Origin: DATGFK01 sp040007395
Lineage (GTDB): Bacteria > Chloroflexota > Anaerolineae > Aggregatilineales > UBA2796
Length of the DNA stretch: 28,947 bases
Assembly (NCBI GenBank): GCA_040007395.1
Contig: JBDTVG010000220.1
Span: forward strand, 1 to 28,947
Reading direction: 5' to 3'
Shown here: in pieces, positions 15,759 to 22,866 of the stretch
Position numbering within the stretch: position 1 is the stretch's first letter
Layout: every line of letters starts with the position of its first letter
Notes under the pieces: model-generated
The model's database searches: none
What the model saw: the letters and a program-made list of their open reading frames with translations, nothing else
What the model was told of the DNA's origin: nothing
Translations under genes and position numbers: made by a program

Positions 15759-16004
15759 AACTTACGATCCTTCCCAGTTATCATTTTGTCGAGTGATCTT
15801 ACAACAGATCATAACTAAAACTACGTAAGAATAATATAAATTATAATGAGCTTCTTGTGAGCAACTGCTCAAATCTGCCGCTATAATATAATTCCTATAT
15901 ATTGTAACACATCGTAGGCTTCTATATCCATAAGTTTGGACTGCTGACTCGGTACGGCGCAAGCCAGCTATCGAGGATCTGCGTCAACGATTGCATTGGG
16001 GTAT
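15759..16004 (-). promoter_or_regulatory. AT-rich ftsH upstream region with TGAGCA-AC-TGCTCA palindrome
   Basis: About 250 nt without a gene. It is rich in TATAAT-like words on the minus strand (for example around 15838-15850 and 15890-15897), consistent with ftsH promoters, but no pair with good -35 and spacing was fixed. A perfect 14-nt palindrome, TGAGCA-AC-TGCTCA, lies at 15858-15871, upstream of the nearer -10-like word, and is a candidate operator. Confidence 0.4.
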
Positions 16005-16263
16005 TTAATGTTGTCTCAGTCGCGCACGCGATAAGCGCCACAGAAAATAGCCAATAATCACTATCGATAGCAGCATAATCATAAGATTGGTCAGTAAGGC
16101 GCTATCGCTTCTAGCTTCAACTTGGTACTCGAACGAAGTCTGCTTGTCCTTATCGACACCCAGTTGATCAAGCAGGGTGATCAGATCCAGCGATGGCTCT
16201 TTGGTCGTTTCCCCAAAAGTGCCATCGGCATAGATGATCGACAGTTGTGTGCCACCGTGTTCC
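16005..16263 (-). pseudogene. Truncated second ftsH copy (extracytoplasmic domain fragment)
   Basis: On the minus strand this stretch reads as FtsH residues about 68-139 (QLSIIYADGTF, LLDQLGV, KQTSFEYQVE, IVIIGYFLWRL). Hand alignment with the intact ftsH product gives 53 identical residues of 72. It lacks the first membrane helix, the AAA+ and the peptidase domain; the frame runs into an unrelated tail and stops at 16005-16007. There is no stop within the homologous part, so decay is by truncation. Its 5' side meets the transposase remnant at about 16259, suggesting that insertion or deletion by a mobile element broke a former ftsH paralogue. Confidence 0.85.
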
Positions 16264-16578
16264 CGACAAAACCGGCAAACGCCGCCTCAAATGGATTGCT
16301 TACGTGGTCATTCACTTGGACTGGTCTCCTGCCAAGTGTTACCAACGCTATCGGCGGTGCTTCGGCATTGAGAGCAGCTATCGCCAACTCGGTCAAGTCC
16401 GCGCCCGTACCAGCTCTTGTAACCCGTTCTGCGCTTTTACACGTCCCGTGTTTTGGAACGTGGGCCTGCCCGCTGGCTCCCACACCTTTTTCAGCTTCCG
16501 CGCTTTATTGCCTTTCTACGTCTTGCTATTAAACGTACCTTTGGTACACGCGATGACATCCCTATCTGTGCGTCCTAG
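16259..16578 (+). pseudogene. 3' remnant of an IS4-superfamily-like transposase, frameshifted
   Basis: The first part, up to about 16421, encodes GKRRLKW and then YRRCFGIESSYRQ with VRARTSS, which fits the C-terminal YREK-type region of IS4-superfamily DDE transposases (third catalytic Glu in FGIE; the motif Arg is changed to Cys). Homologous coding then continues in another frame from 16423 (PVLRF, then LPRFIAFLRLAIKRTFG) to TAG at 16576-16578. One lost C in a C-run at 16423-16425 explains the shift. The N-terminal two thirds and any terminal inverted repeats were not found. Family assignment is from memory of motifs and approximate. Confidence 0.72.
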
Positions 16579-16665
16579 ACCAATTTTCGATCTACTGAAC
16601 TTTATCAATAGGATGTAAGATAATCCCCTCAAGGCTTAATTGGCTCGGAGCAAAACGTCACTATC

Positions 16666-17619
16666 ATGTCTATTACGGTTGATTTAGCACAAATCCGTTT
16701 GGCACATACCAAAATTGCAGGCTATGTGCGGCATACACCGCTTGTCGATGCCGCACCTGTCAAACAGCGGGCTGCTGAGATCGATAAGCTCTACTTGAAG
16801 CTGGAATGTATGCAGATCATTGGATCATTTAAGGCGCGTGGGGCGGTCAACAAATTGTTAAGTCTGCCGCTAGAGCAGGTCGAACGGGGAATTGTCGCTG
16901 CGTCTGGGGGCAATCATGGCTTAGGAGTTGCTTATGCGGGGTGGCTTGCTAAAGCGCCTGTGACGATCTATCTGGGTCACAATACGCCCTCAATCAAAGC
17001 CAAAAAGCTGGAAAGTTGGGGCGCAAAGGTTATCTTGGAGGGCGAGGTCTGGGACGATGCGAACCGCGCAGCAGTCGCGGCGGCTGAACGTGACGGCTTG
17101 GCCTATTTCCATCCATTCGCGGATGCCTCGGTCATTGCGGGACAAGGAACTGTCGGGTTGGAAATTCTGGAAGCCGTTCCCGAAGTCGATACGTTGCTGG
17201 TAGCGATTGGCGGCGGCGGCTTGATCAGTGGCGTGAGTCTTGCAGCGAAAGCGCTTAACCCTGCAATTCGGGTCATTGGAGTCGAGCCAGTGGGGGCAGC
17301 AAGCCTCTACAACAGTCTACAGCTAGGCCATCTGGTCGGCGTTGATGAAATTCATACTGCCGCCAATACGCTTGCACCACGTCTCAGCGCCCCAATTAAC
17401 TTCGAGATTATCCAAAAAAATGTCGATGAGATCGTGCTAGTTACCGATGATGAGATGTATCAAGCTGCTCGCTGGCTCTGGCTGGAAATGGGCGTTGCCG
17501 CCGAATTGAGTGGAGCCGCGGCCCTTGCCGCCCTGTTATCGGGCAAAATCCAGACCACCCCGACGCAAAAAATCTGTGCACTGGTTTGTGGTGCTGGCAC
17601 AGATGGAGTCGATCACTAA
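16666..17619 (+). CDS. Threonine/serine dehydratase-like PLP enzyme
   Basis: Fold-type II PLP enzyme of 317 residues. Schiff-base Lys is K56 in GSFKARGA, the substrate-binding loop is SGGNHG (80-85), and the phosphate-binding glycine loop is GGGGL (182-186). Length and absence of a C-terminal ACT regulatory domain fit the catabolic threonine ammonia-lyase (TdcB-type, about 330) or serine racemase groups. Expected reaction: deamination of threonine to 2-oxobutyrate or serine to pyruvate; related enzymes for hydroxyectoine or 3-hydroxyaspartate use the same motifs, so the substrate is not certain. The C-terminal motif is CGAGTDG where many relatives have SGGN. Ribosome site is weak (GGAG some 15 nt upstream). 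It is monocistronic, followed by a structured 283-nt gap. Confidence 0.85.
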   Translation: MSITVDLAQIRLAHTKIAGYVRHTPLVDAAPVKQRAAEIDKLYLKLECMQIIGSFKARGAVNKLLSLPLEQVERGIVAASGGNHGLGVAYAGWLAKAPVTIYLGHNTPSIKAKKLESWGAKVILEGEVWDDANRAAVAAAERDGLAYFHPFADASVIAGQGTVGLEILEAVPEVDTLLVAIGGGGLISGVSLAAKALNPAIRVIGVEPVGAASLYNSLQLGHLVGVDEIHTAANTLAPRLSAPINFEIIQKNVDEIVLVTDDEMYQAARWLWLEMGVAAELSGAAALAALLSGKIQTTPTQKICALVCGAGTDGVDH

Positions 17620-17677
17620 AAAATCTAACAAACCTATCTCAAAGTGGTACAAATTAACTATTCAGGTTTGATAGATC

Positions 17678-17735
17678 GCTTTATTTGGCTGTTACTTGAT
17701 CATTTGGAAACATGATCTAAACAGCCCGATAAAGC
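17678..17735. repeat. 58-nt imperfect hairpin in intergenic region
   Basis: Nested arms: GCTTTAT/ATAAAGC (17678-17684 with 17729-17735), a 2x2 mismatch, GGCTGTT/AACAGCC (17687-17693 with 17720-17726), then GATCAT/ATGATC (17698-17703 with 17712-17717) around an 8-nt loop. It starts 59 nt after the dehydratase stop and lies about 100 nt upstream of the pilin promoter. Possible terminator lacking a T-tract, small-element relic or structured RNA. Confidence 0.55.
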
Positions 17736-17835
17736 TGACCATTGCTTGATGTAAGTTAAGTGCATATACAACTGCAAGGTTATTGATCCAACCATTAAAA
17801 TTTGGGGAGGACTATAAATATAAAATAAAAGCTAG

Positions 17836-17864
17836 TTGACAAAATCTGAATTCTCAACTATTAT
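17836..17864 (+). promoter_or_regulatory. Strong sigma-70-type promoter of the pilin gene
   Basis: TTGACA (17836-17841, consensus -35), 17-nt spacer, TATTAT (17859-17864, 5 of 6 to -10). Transcription would begin near 17871, giving a leader of about 30 nt. The flanking DNA is very AT-rich, as expected for a strong promoter. Confidence 0.75.
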
Positions 17865-17902
17865 GACTTTATTGTTTATATCGGTCTATGGGAGAAATCA
17901 TA

Positions 17903-18049
17903 ATGTTGTATATGCCTCGTGAAGAAGGTCAAGGTCTGGTCGAATATGCTCTGATCCTCGTATTGGTCGCCGTCGTGGTGATCGTGATCTTGGCAATCCT
18001 TGGCCCGTCCATCGGCAACATCTTCTCCAACATCGTTAACGCGCTGTAA
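17903..18049 (+). CDS. Flp-type (type IVb) pilin
   Basis: Small prepilin of 48 residues. The processing site GQGLVEY fits Flp pilins: cleavage after the first Gly puts Glu at +5 and Tyr at +6 of the mature protein. A short basic/acidic leader (MLYMPREEG) precedes it, and a single hydrophobic helix follows (ALILVLVAVVVIVILAIL), ending GPSIGNIFSNIVNAL. The mature protein would be about 39 residues. Such subunits are processed by a TadV/prepilin peptidase and assembled by the Tad machinery in the membrane, but no tad/cpa genes are in the window. GGGAG lies 8 nt before the ATG at 17903. Own promoter and terminator make it a monocistronic, probably highly expressed unit. Confidence 0.88.
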   Translation: MLYMPREEGQGLVEYALILVLVAVVVIVILAILGPSIGNIFSNIVNAL

Positions 18050-18066
18050 TTTTTCCAGCAATCGTT

Positions 18067-18100
18067 AAAAATAAGAGGCCAACTGGCCTCTTATTTTTTT
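18067..18100 (+). terminator. Intrinsic terminator of the pilin gene
   Basis: AAAAATAAGAGGCC (18067-18080), AACT loop, fully complementary arm 18085-18098 running into a T-tract to 18100. It begins 17 nt after the pilin stop and is the best rho-independent terminator in the window. Confidence 0.92.
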
Positions 18101-18451
18101 GTCTCTCGCCCGCGTACTGCAATTCCTCTGCTTTACTAATCGCCTTTATGCAGATATTACAAGAACTCCAAAAGGCAAACCTGACTCTATAGACAAGCAT
18201 AGAATTCTCGTGCTATAGTATTTTTATCTTTTTATTATGCTCCTGAGTTATATCTAACGACCAAGCGTTTGATGGGCTTCCACTGCCAGACCAAAACATA
18301 TTGCAAAAATTATTCACTCAAATTAAATGTGTAACCTCAATCCAGTGCCTATCGACCTTTCCTATCGATTGCGTTGTGAAAGGGGATGAACGCCTGTTTT
18401 GCATACATTGATATAAATTAACGCTTCCTCGTTTGATAAAGGAGTCATAAC
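18101..18451. other. Intergenic stretch with no recognised feature
   Basis: About 350 nt, AT-rich, with no convincing open frame, RNA gene or promoter pair. Just before the next gene there is AAAGGAG, its ribosome site. Confidence 0.5.
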
Positions 18452-18868
18452 ATGGGCGTTCGATATGAGTGGTTAACCGCCTTACCAGATGTCGCACAAA
18501 TATCGATTGAGAGTCCTTGGACGTGGGATGAGTATCGTGTCGTAACGCGGAAAGTACTTGACGAGATGGGAGCCATTCCACGCCCTGTCGCTAACATCGT
18601 CGATGTAAGCCGTATGGGGATGATGCCGCGTGGCGACATCATGGGTAATTTGCGCTATGTTGAGCAAAACATGCCAGAAAACACGGTGGCCTCAGTCATT
18701 GTCGGAGCACCCATGATTGTGACTACTTTTATGAACATATTGACTAAAATGCGCCCTAAAGCGAAGAGTCTCGCGCTTTTTGCTAGCAGTACCAGCGATG
18801 CCCTGAGTCAGATCCAGACCCGTTTCGTGGAAGCCCGTCAGGAAGCTAATGTACATGCTGGTAGTTGA
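18452..18868 (+). CDS. Small protein, possibly SpoIIAA/STAS-like fold
   Basis: Protein of 138 residues without signal peptide or membrane helix. I do not recognise a family with confidence. The pattern of strands and helices (VAQISIESPWTWDEYRVVTRKVLDEMG, PVANIVDVSRM, VASVIVGAPMIVTTFMNIL, SLALFASSTSDALSQI) resembles SpoIIAA-like/STAS proteins, where a strand ending in Asp (here IVDVSR) is followed by a loop and a helix; there is no clear phosphorylatable Ser in the usual context. The ATG has AAAGGAG 7 nt upstream, a strong site. The methyltransferase gene starts 38 nt downstream, so they may be co-transcribed. Confidence 0.7.
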   Translation: MGVRYEWLTALPDVAQISIESPWTWDEYRVVTRKVLDEMGAIPRPVANIVDVSRMGMMPRGDIMGNLRYVEQNMPENTVASVIVGAPMIVTTFMNILTKMRPKAKSLALFASSTSDALSQIQTRFVEARQEANVHAGS

Positions 18869-18906
18869 GGAAAATCGCCTCTCTTAATTTAGGAGAATAA
18901 GCTCTC

Positions 18907-19650
18907 ATGTCTCAACAGTATGATCTCATCGCGGATAACTATGACATTTCTTTTCAGCTCATCCCCTATCGGCTTCATATTGAAGCGTACTCTATTTTTA
19001 AACTGCTGGGCAGCGTTGAAGGTCTGAGTGTCCTTGATCTGGCAACGGGAACCGGTTACTATGCCCGCGAACTCAAGCGCCGAGGGGCAACACGGGTCGT
19101 GGGTGTGGATATTGCTGCACCAATGATCCAAGTCGCGGAGATGGCTGAACAGAAAGAACCAGCCGGTATTACCTATTTTGCTCAAGACGCAGCAACTTAC
19201 CGCAGCGACGAACCATTTGATATAGTGCTGGCAGCCTATTTGCTTCACTACGCGCCCACCTATGAACAGCTAGAAAAGATGGCGCAAGGGGTCGCTGCAA
19301 ATCTAAAAACGGGTGGGCGGCTGGTGACTTACCAGCTTAATCCTGAACTTTCCCATGAAGACGGGTACTATAAGCAATATGGCCTAGACATCAAACCATC
19401 TGATCCTGCCTTAGATGGTGGACTGACTCCATTCACTGTGACGATGGGTGGTCAAACTACTCCTGAGATTCAGGCATATCGCTGGAATAAAACCACAATC
19501 GAAAAAGCATTAACTGAAGCGGGATTGACTTCAATTCAGTGGACAAGACCCGAAGTTTCTGACGCGGGCGTAACGCAGTATGGTGAAGAAGTCTGGCAAA
19601 CTTATCTGAGCAACCCACATTGTGTACTCTTGGAAGCGGTAAAGGCTTAA
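18907..19650 (+). CDS. Class I SAM-dependent methyltransferase
   Basis: Protein of 247 residues with a Rossmann-fold methyltransferase domain. Motif I is VLDLATGTGYYA (42-53), the acidic residue at the end of strand 2 is D68 (VVGVDIA), followed by AQDAATY for the adenine-binding loop and DIVLAAYLLHYA (motif IV region). The N-terminal YDLIADNYD is typical of small-molecule methyltransferases of the Methyltransf_25/ToxA-like group. Substrate unknown. AGGAG lies 11 nt before the ATG. Follows the 138-residue gene at a short distance and is ended by the 19669-19714 hairpin. Confidence 0.85.
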   Translation: MSQQYDLIADNYDISFQLIPYRLHIEAYSIFKLLGSVEGLSVLDLATGTGYYARELKRRGATRVVGVDIAAPMIQVAEMAEQKEPAGITYFAQDAATYRSDEPFDIVLAAYLLHYAPTYEQLEKMAQGVAANLKTGGRLVTYQLNPELSHEDGYYKQYGLDIKPSDPALDGGLTPFTVTMGGQTTPEIQAYRWNKTTIEKALTEAGLTSIQWTRPEVSDAGVTQYGEEVWQTYLSNPHCVLLEAVKA

Positions 19651-19668
19651 CGCTTCCCCAGTGAAAAC

Positions 19669-19714
19669 AAAAGGGTTTTGCCGCACACTAAGATTGTGGT
19701 GGCAGAACCCTTTT
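19669..19714. terminator. Hairpin after the methyltransferase gene
   Basis: AAAAGGGTTTTGCC (19669-19682) pairs with GGCAGAACCCTTTT (19701-19714), 14 pairs including one T-G wobble, loop 18 nt. Its A-rich left side and T-rich right side fit an intrinsic terminator, which could act for both strands. Confidence 0.7.
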
Positions 19715-19803
19715 CCAATCTTCAAACAGCGAAAAGTACGGTTGCTTAAGGTGGATTAGATCGGTTTAACCAAGCTAGCCACTGTGAGGGTAGACTGGAA
19801 TCC

Positions 19804-19834
19804 AAAAGCGCGGATCATGTTACACAGTCCGCGC
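19804..19834 (-). terminator. Intrinsic terminator of the S1-domain gene
   Basis: GCGCGGA (19808-19814) and TCCGCGC (19828-19834) form a GC-rich stem with a 13-nt loop; read on the minus strand it is followed by TTTT (19807-19804). It lies 24 nt past the stop of the minus-strand S1-domain gene. Confidence 0.75.
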
Positions 19835-19857
19835 CTAAAATTTCTACCCAGATAAAA

Positions 19858-20598
19858 TTACTTAACGCGATTTTGCAGAGTGCGTGTCAGGATCTCGTTT
19901 TGCTGTTGGCGGCGCTTGTCATTGGGGCGCTTATCGCGGCGAGGCTGTTTCACTTTGAGTGTCGCGGCAAACTCGTCTGCCATATCGGTACCTTGCATAG
20001 CACGGCGTAACGCTAATTCCATCGCAGTCGGCACTTCTTCGTTTTCATCTTCGTCGGGCGTAACTTCGTGAACTTCAAGGGCTTTCATGCTCAGGTCAAT
20101 TTGCTTCTTCTTGTTATTGACCTTGATAACCTTGACTTCAACCTCTTGCCCAACTTTGACTACTTCTTGCGGTGAGCCAACGTAGCCGTTCGCCATTTCC
20201 GACACATGAACCATGCCGGGGCGTTCAGCGCCGACATCGATAAACGCGCCGAATTTCTCGACCCGCACGACCTTACCGTTAAGCACCTGTCCAACCTGAA
20301 CTTCGTTGAAAGTCTTCTCAGGCATGGGGATCAACGTCAAGTCGATACGCCCTTTTTCCACATCCACGTTACGCACCCAGACAGTGATCTCGTCGCCTTC
20401 TTTGACGACATCGCTCACATTCTTAACCCGTTCGGTGCTGAGTTGCGAAATGTGGAGCAGGCCGTCGGTGCCAACACCCAAGTCTACAAATGCGCCGTAG
20501 AGTTCAAGTTTCTTTACCTTACCACGCAGTTCCATCTTGGGTTTAAGATCCCCGACGGATGTGACTTCGGGTATAACTTCCCCGTTTTCTGTACTCAT
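19858..20598 (-). CDS. RNA-binding protein with two S1 domains
   Basis: Protein of 246 residues with two OB-fold S1 motifs: first about 20-90 (LRGKVKKLELYGAFVDLGVGTDGLLHISQLS), second about 103-172 (LNGKVVRVEKFGAFIDVGAERPGMVHVSEM). The C-terminal third is acidic (PDEDENEEV), then strongly basic (QPRRDKRPNDKRRQQQ), as in ribosome- or mRNA-associated proteins. Shorter than ribosomal protein S1, so a general translation/RNA-stability role is the most that can be said. The frame stays open upstream to 20721, but ATG 20598 begins the conserved part and has AGGGG about 8 nt upstream, whereas the upstream 41 codons look non-coding in composition. Ends before an intrinsic terminator. Confidence 0.87.
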   Translation of the reverse strand: MSTENGEVIPEVTSVGDLKPKMELRGKVKKLELYGAFVDLGVGTDGLLHISQLSTERVKNVSDVVKEGDEITVWVRNVDVEKGRIDLTLIPMPEKTFNEVQVGQVLNGKVVRVEKFGAFIDVGAERPGMVHVSEMANGYVGSPQEVVKVGQEVEVKVIKVNNKKKQIDLSMKALEVHEVTPDEDENEEVPTAMELALRRAMQGTDMADEFAATLKVKQPRRDKRPNDKRRQQQNEILTRTLQNRVK

Positions 20599-20776
20599 AG
20601 CCCTGCCCCTCATGAAAATTTGGCTCGTTTGATCCGCAGACCGGGTTGCCATTATATAACTTTGTACAAACAAGATCAACCGTGATTTATCGCAGTTTTT
20701 CGCCAAAATGCGTTCTGGCACACAAGTGCTTTTTAGATGCAGATAGGTTGATCGAAGTACAAACCGAAAAACACCC

Positions 20777-22720
20777 TCAGGCCAGCAGAGTTTCCCACTC
20801 GTTCATCATAGCTTCAAGTTCGGCTTCAGCAGCAGCATAGGCTTCACCCAGTTCACGCACCTGATCGACTTTTCCGGCTTCACTGGCTGCACCAAGATCG
20901 CCGGAAAGCTCGACTAGTTTTAGCTCCAAAGCGTGAATCTGCGCTTCGATGGCGGCAGTACGCTTCTCACGTTCCCGCGAGGAGAGGGTTGGCTTTAAGG
21001 CAGAACGGGCGGCGGCTTTGCCGTTATTCTGATCGCGCTGATCCTTTTTGGGCGTACTGGGTGAGGCGGTCAGGGCGGCTTTGGCAGCGTGTGCCGTCGC
21101 CGCAACGGCTTTGCCATCGCGGGCAGCGATGTATTCTTGGTAGCTACCCTCGAACACGACCATTTGCCCCGGCCTTGTCGCCCAAATCTGTGTCGCTAGC
21201 GCATCAATTAGGTAACGGTCATGGCTAATCAGCAGGATCGTACCGTTAAACTCCGACAGCACCGCTTGTAACACTTCTTGTGCGGGAATGTCGAGATGGT
21301 TGGTCGGTTCGTCCAGCAGCAGGAAATTAGCGCCATCGAGCGCTAGCTTTGCCAGCGCCACCCGTCCCCGTTCGCCGCCACTCAAGGTGCTGATCGGGCG
21401 GAACACATCGTCGCCCGTGAACAGGTACGGCGCAAGATAGGCACGGGCTTGACTAATCGGCATATTCTTAACGGTCAGTAGTTCGTCAAGGATGCTGTTG
21501 GTGGCATTAAGCAGTTCGTGAGCCTGTGCGAAGTAGCCAAGCTTGACCTGTGCGCCGAGCCTGCTGCTGCCTTTAAGCGGCTCCAATTGACCGAGCAGCG
21601 TTTTGATAAAAGTGGTTTTACCCACCCCATTCGGCCCGATAACCGCCGCGACTTCGCCTCGATATAACGTCAGGTCGGGGACAGTGAACAACGGTACACG
21701 GTCATCATGATAGCCAATTGTCAGGTCTTTGGTAATCAGCACCTTGTCGCCGCTGCGGATACTGGTTTGCAATTTGATATGCAGGGCACGGGCTTCATGC
21801 GGACGCGAGATCAGTTCGTCGCGCTTGAGTCGATCCAGCCGCTTGAGGCGGCCTTGCGCTTGCCGGGTATTCTGACCCGCCATATTGCGCCGGATGTATT
21901 CTTCCTCTTTGGCAATACGCTCCTGCTGTGCCTCGAATTCCGCCCAGTGTGCCGCATGTCGATCTTCGCGCTGCCGGACGTAATGGCTGTAGTTGCCGTT
22001 GTAAACTTCGATGTGACCCCAGTCCAGTTCCCAGATCGTCGAGGCAACGTGATCCATGAAATAGCGATCATGGCTGACGACCAGTACCGATCCCTTCCAA
22101 CTGTTCAAAAACGCTTCCAACCACTCGACAGCATTAATGTCCAAGTGGTTCGTTGGTTCATCCAGTACCAGCAGAGCGGGGCTTTGGAGCAGCAAACGGG
22201 CCAGAAATGCTCGCGTTTTTTGCCCACCGGAGAGGATTGTCAACGGCTTCTGGTAATCGTCGGAGTCAAAGCCAAGCCCTTGCAACACCTGCCGAATGCG
22301 CGTTTCATAATCGTAACCGCCCGTCCGCTCAAATTCTTCCTGCAAGTGCCCATAGCGTTCCATGATCTCGTCATAGTCGGGACGGCTAGTATCTGCCATC
22401 TTATGAGCCAGATCGGCAAGTTCGATCTCAGCCCGTTGGAAATGCTTGAACGCGGTGAGCATTTCGTCCCACAGCGTGCGCTCTCCCAGCAGTTCGGGGC
22501 GTTGTGGCAGAAAGCCAATCGTCAAGCCCCGCATGTGTTGAACAGTGCCAGTTGTTGGTTCGTCGGCGCGAATGAGCAGACGAAGCAGCGTGGTCTTGCC
22601 CGCGCCATTTGGTCCGACCATTGCGACCCGTGCGCCATGTGGGATCTCGACAGTGATGCCGCCGAAGATGTCGTCGGCTCCGAACGATTTACCCACCCGT
22701 GATGCAGTTAGAATAGACAT
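20777..22720 (-). CDS. ABC-F family ATPase
   Basis: Cytoplasmic protein of 647 residues with two ABC ATPase domains and no membrane part. Domain 1: Walker A GPNGAGKT (36-43), signature LSGGQKTR, Walker B LLVLDEPTNHLD. Domain 2: Walker A GPNGVGKT, signature LSGGERGR, Walker B LLLLDEPTNHLD. Between them is the charged linker typical of ABC-F (HWAEFEAQQERIAKEEEYIRRN, NTRQAQGRLKRL), and the C-terminus (about 565-647) is a predicted coiled coil as in Uup/YdiF. ABC-F proteins bind the ribosomal E site and relieve stalled or antibiotic-blocked translation; the subfamily cannot be fixed here, so resistance is not claimed. Ribosome site is weak (GAGAAC upstream of ATG). Confidence 0.92.
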   Translation of the reverse strand: MSILTASRVGKSFGADDIFGGITVEIPHGARVAMVGPNGAGKTTLLRLLIRADEPTTGTVQHMRGLTIGFLPQRPELLGERTLWDEMLTAFKHFQRAEIELADLAHKMADTSRPDYDEIMERYGHLQEEFERTGGYDYETRIRQVLQGLGFDSDDYQKPLTILSGGQKTRAFLARLLLQSPALLVLDEPTNHLDINAVEWLEAFLNSWKGSVLVVSHDRYFMDHVASTIWELDWGHIEVYNGNYSHYVRQREDRHAAHWAEFEAQQERIAKEEEYIRRNMAGQNTRQAQGRLKRLDRLKRDELISRPHEARALHIKLQTSIRSGDKVLITKDLTIGYHDDRVPLFTVPDLTLYRGEVAAVIGPNGVGKTTFIKTLLGQLEPLKGSSRLGAQVKLGYFAQAHELLNATNSILDELLTVKNMPISQARAYLAPYLFTGDDVFRPISTLSGGERGRVALAKLALDGANFLLLDEPTNHLDIPAQEVLQAVLSEFNGTILLISHDRYLIDALATQIWATRPGQMVVFEGSYQEYIAARDGKAVAATAHAAKAALTASPSTPKKDQRDQNNGKAAARSALKPTLSSREREKRTAAIEAQIHALELKLVELSGDLGAASEAGKVDQVRELGEAYAAAEAELEAMMNEWETLLA

Positions 22721-22780
22721 ATCTAATCAAGTTCTCGATACTATGGACAAAACTATCGCCTATTATAACTCACGTTACGT

Positions 22781-22830
22781 AGCCCTCACTCGTGAATCTC
22801 TCCCATAGGCAGAGAAAACGAGCAAGGGCT
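22781..22830. terminator. Long hairpin downstream of the SH3-domain gene
   Basis: AGCCCT/AGGGCT (22781-22786 with 22825-22830), a CA/CA mismatch, CTCGT/ACGAG (22789-22793 with 22818-22822), and an inner TCTCT/AGAGA stem. It lies 36 nt past the stop of the minus-strand SH3 gene and before the ABC-F gene. A T-tract is missing. Confidence 0.5.
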
Positions 22831-22866
22831 GTATAAAACCAATTCATGTTTAGCGCAAACTACCGA

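Noticed and set aside
16181..16483. 100-codon minus-strand frame over the scar
   Set aside because: It joins out-of-frame ftsH duplicate sequence to antisense transposase sequence, so it is a chance fusion.
20599..20721. 41-codon N-terminal extension of the S1-domain protein
   Set aside because: Composition is unlike the rest of the protein and a ribosome site precedes ATG 20598.
21707..22702. 331-codon open frame on the plus strand across the ABC-F gene
   Set aside because: Antisense to conserved ABC domain 1 and linker; no recognisable motif.
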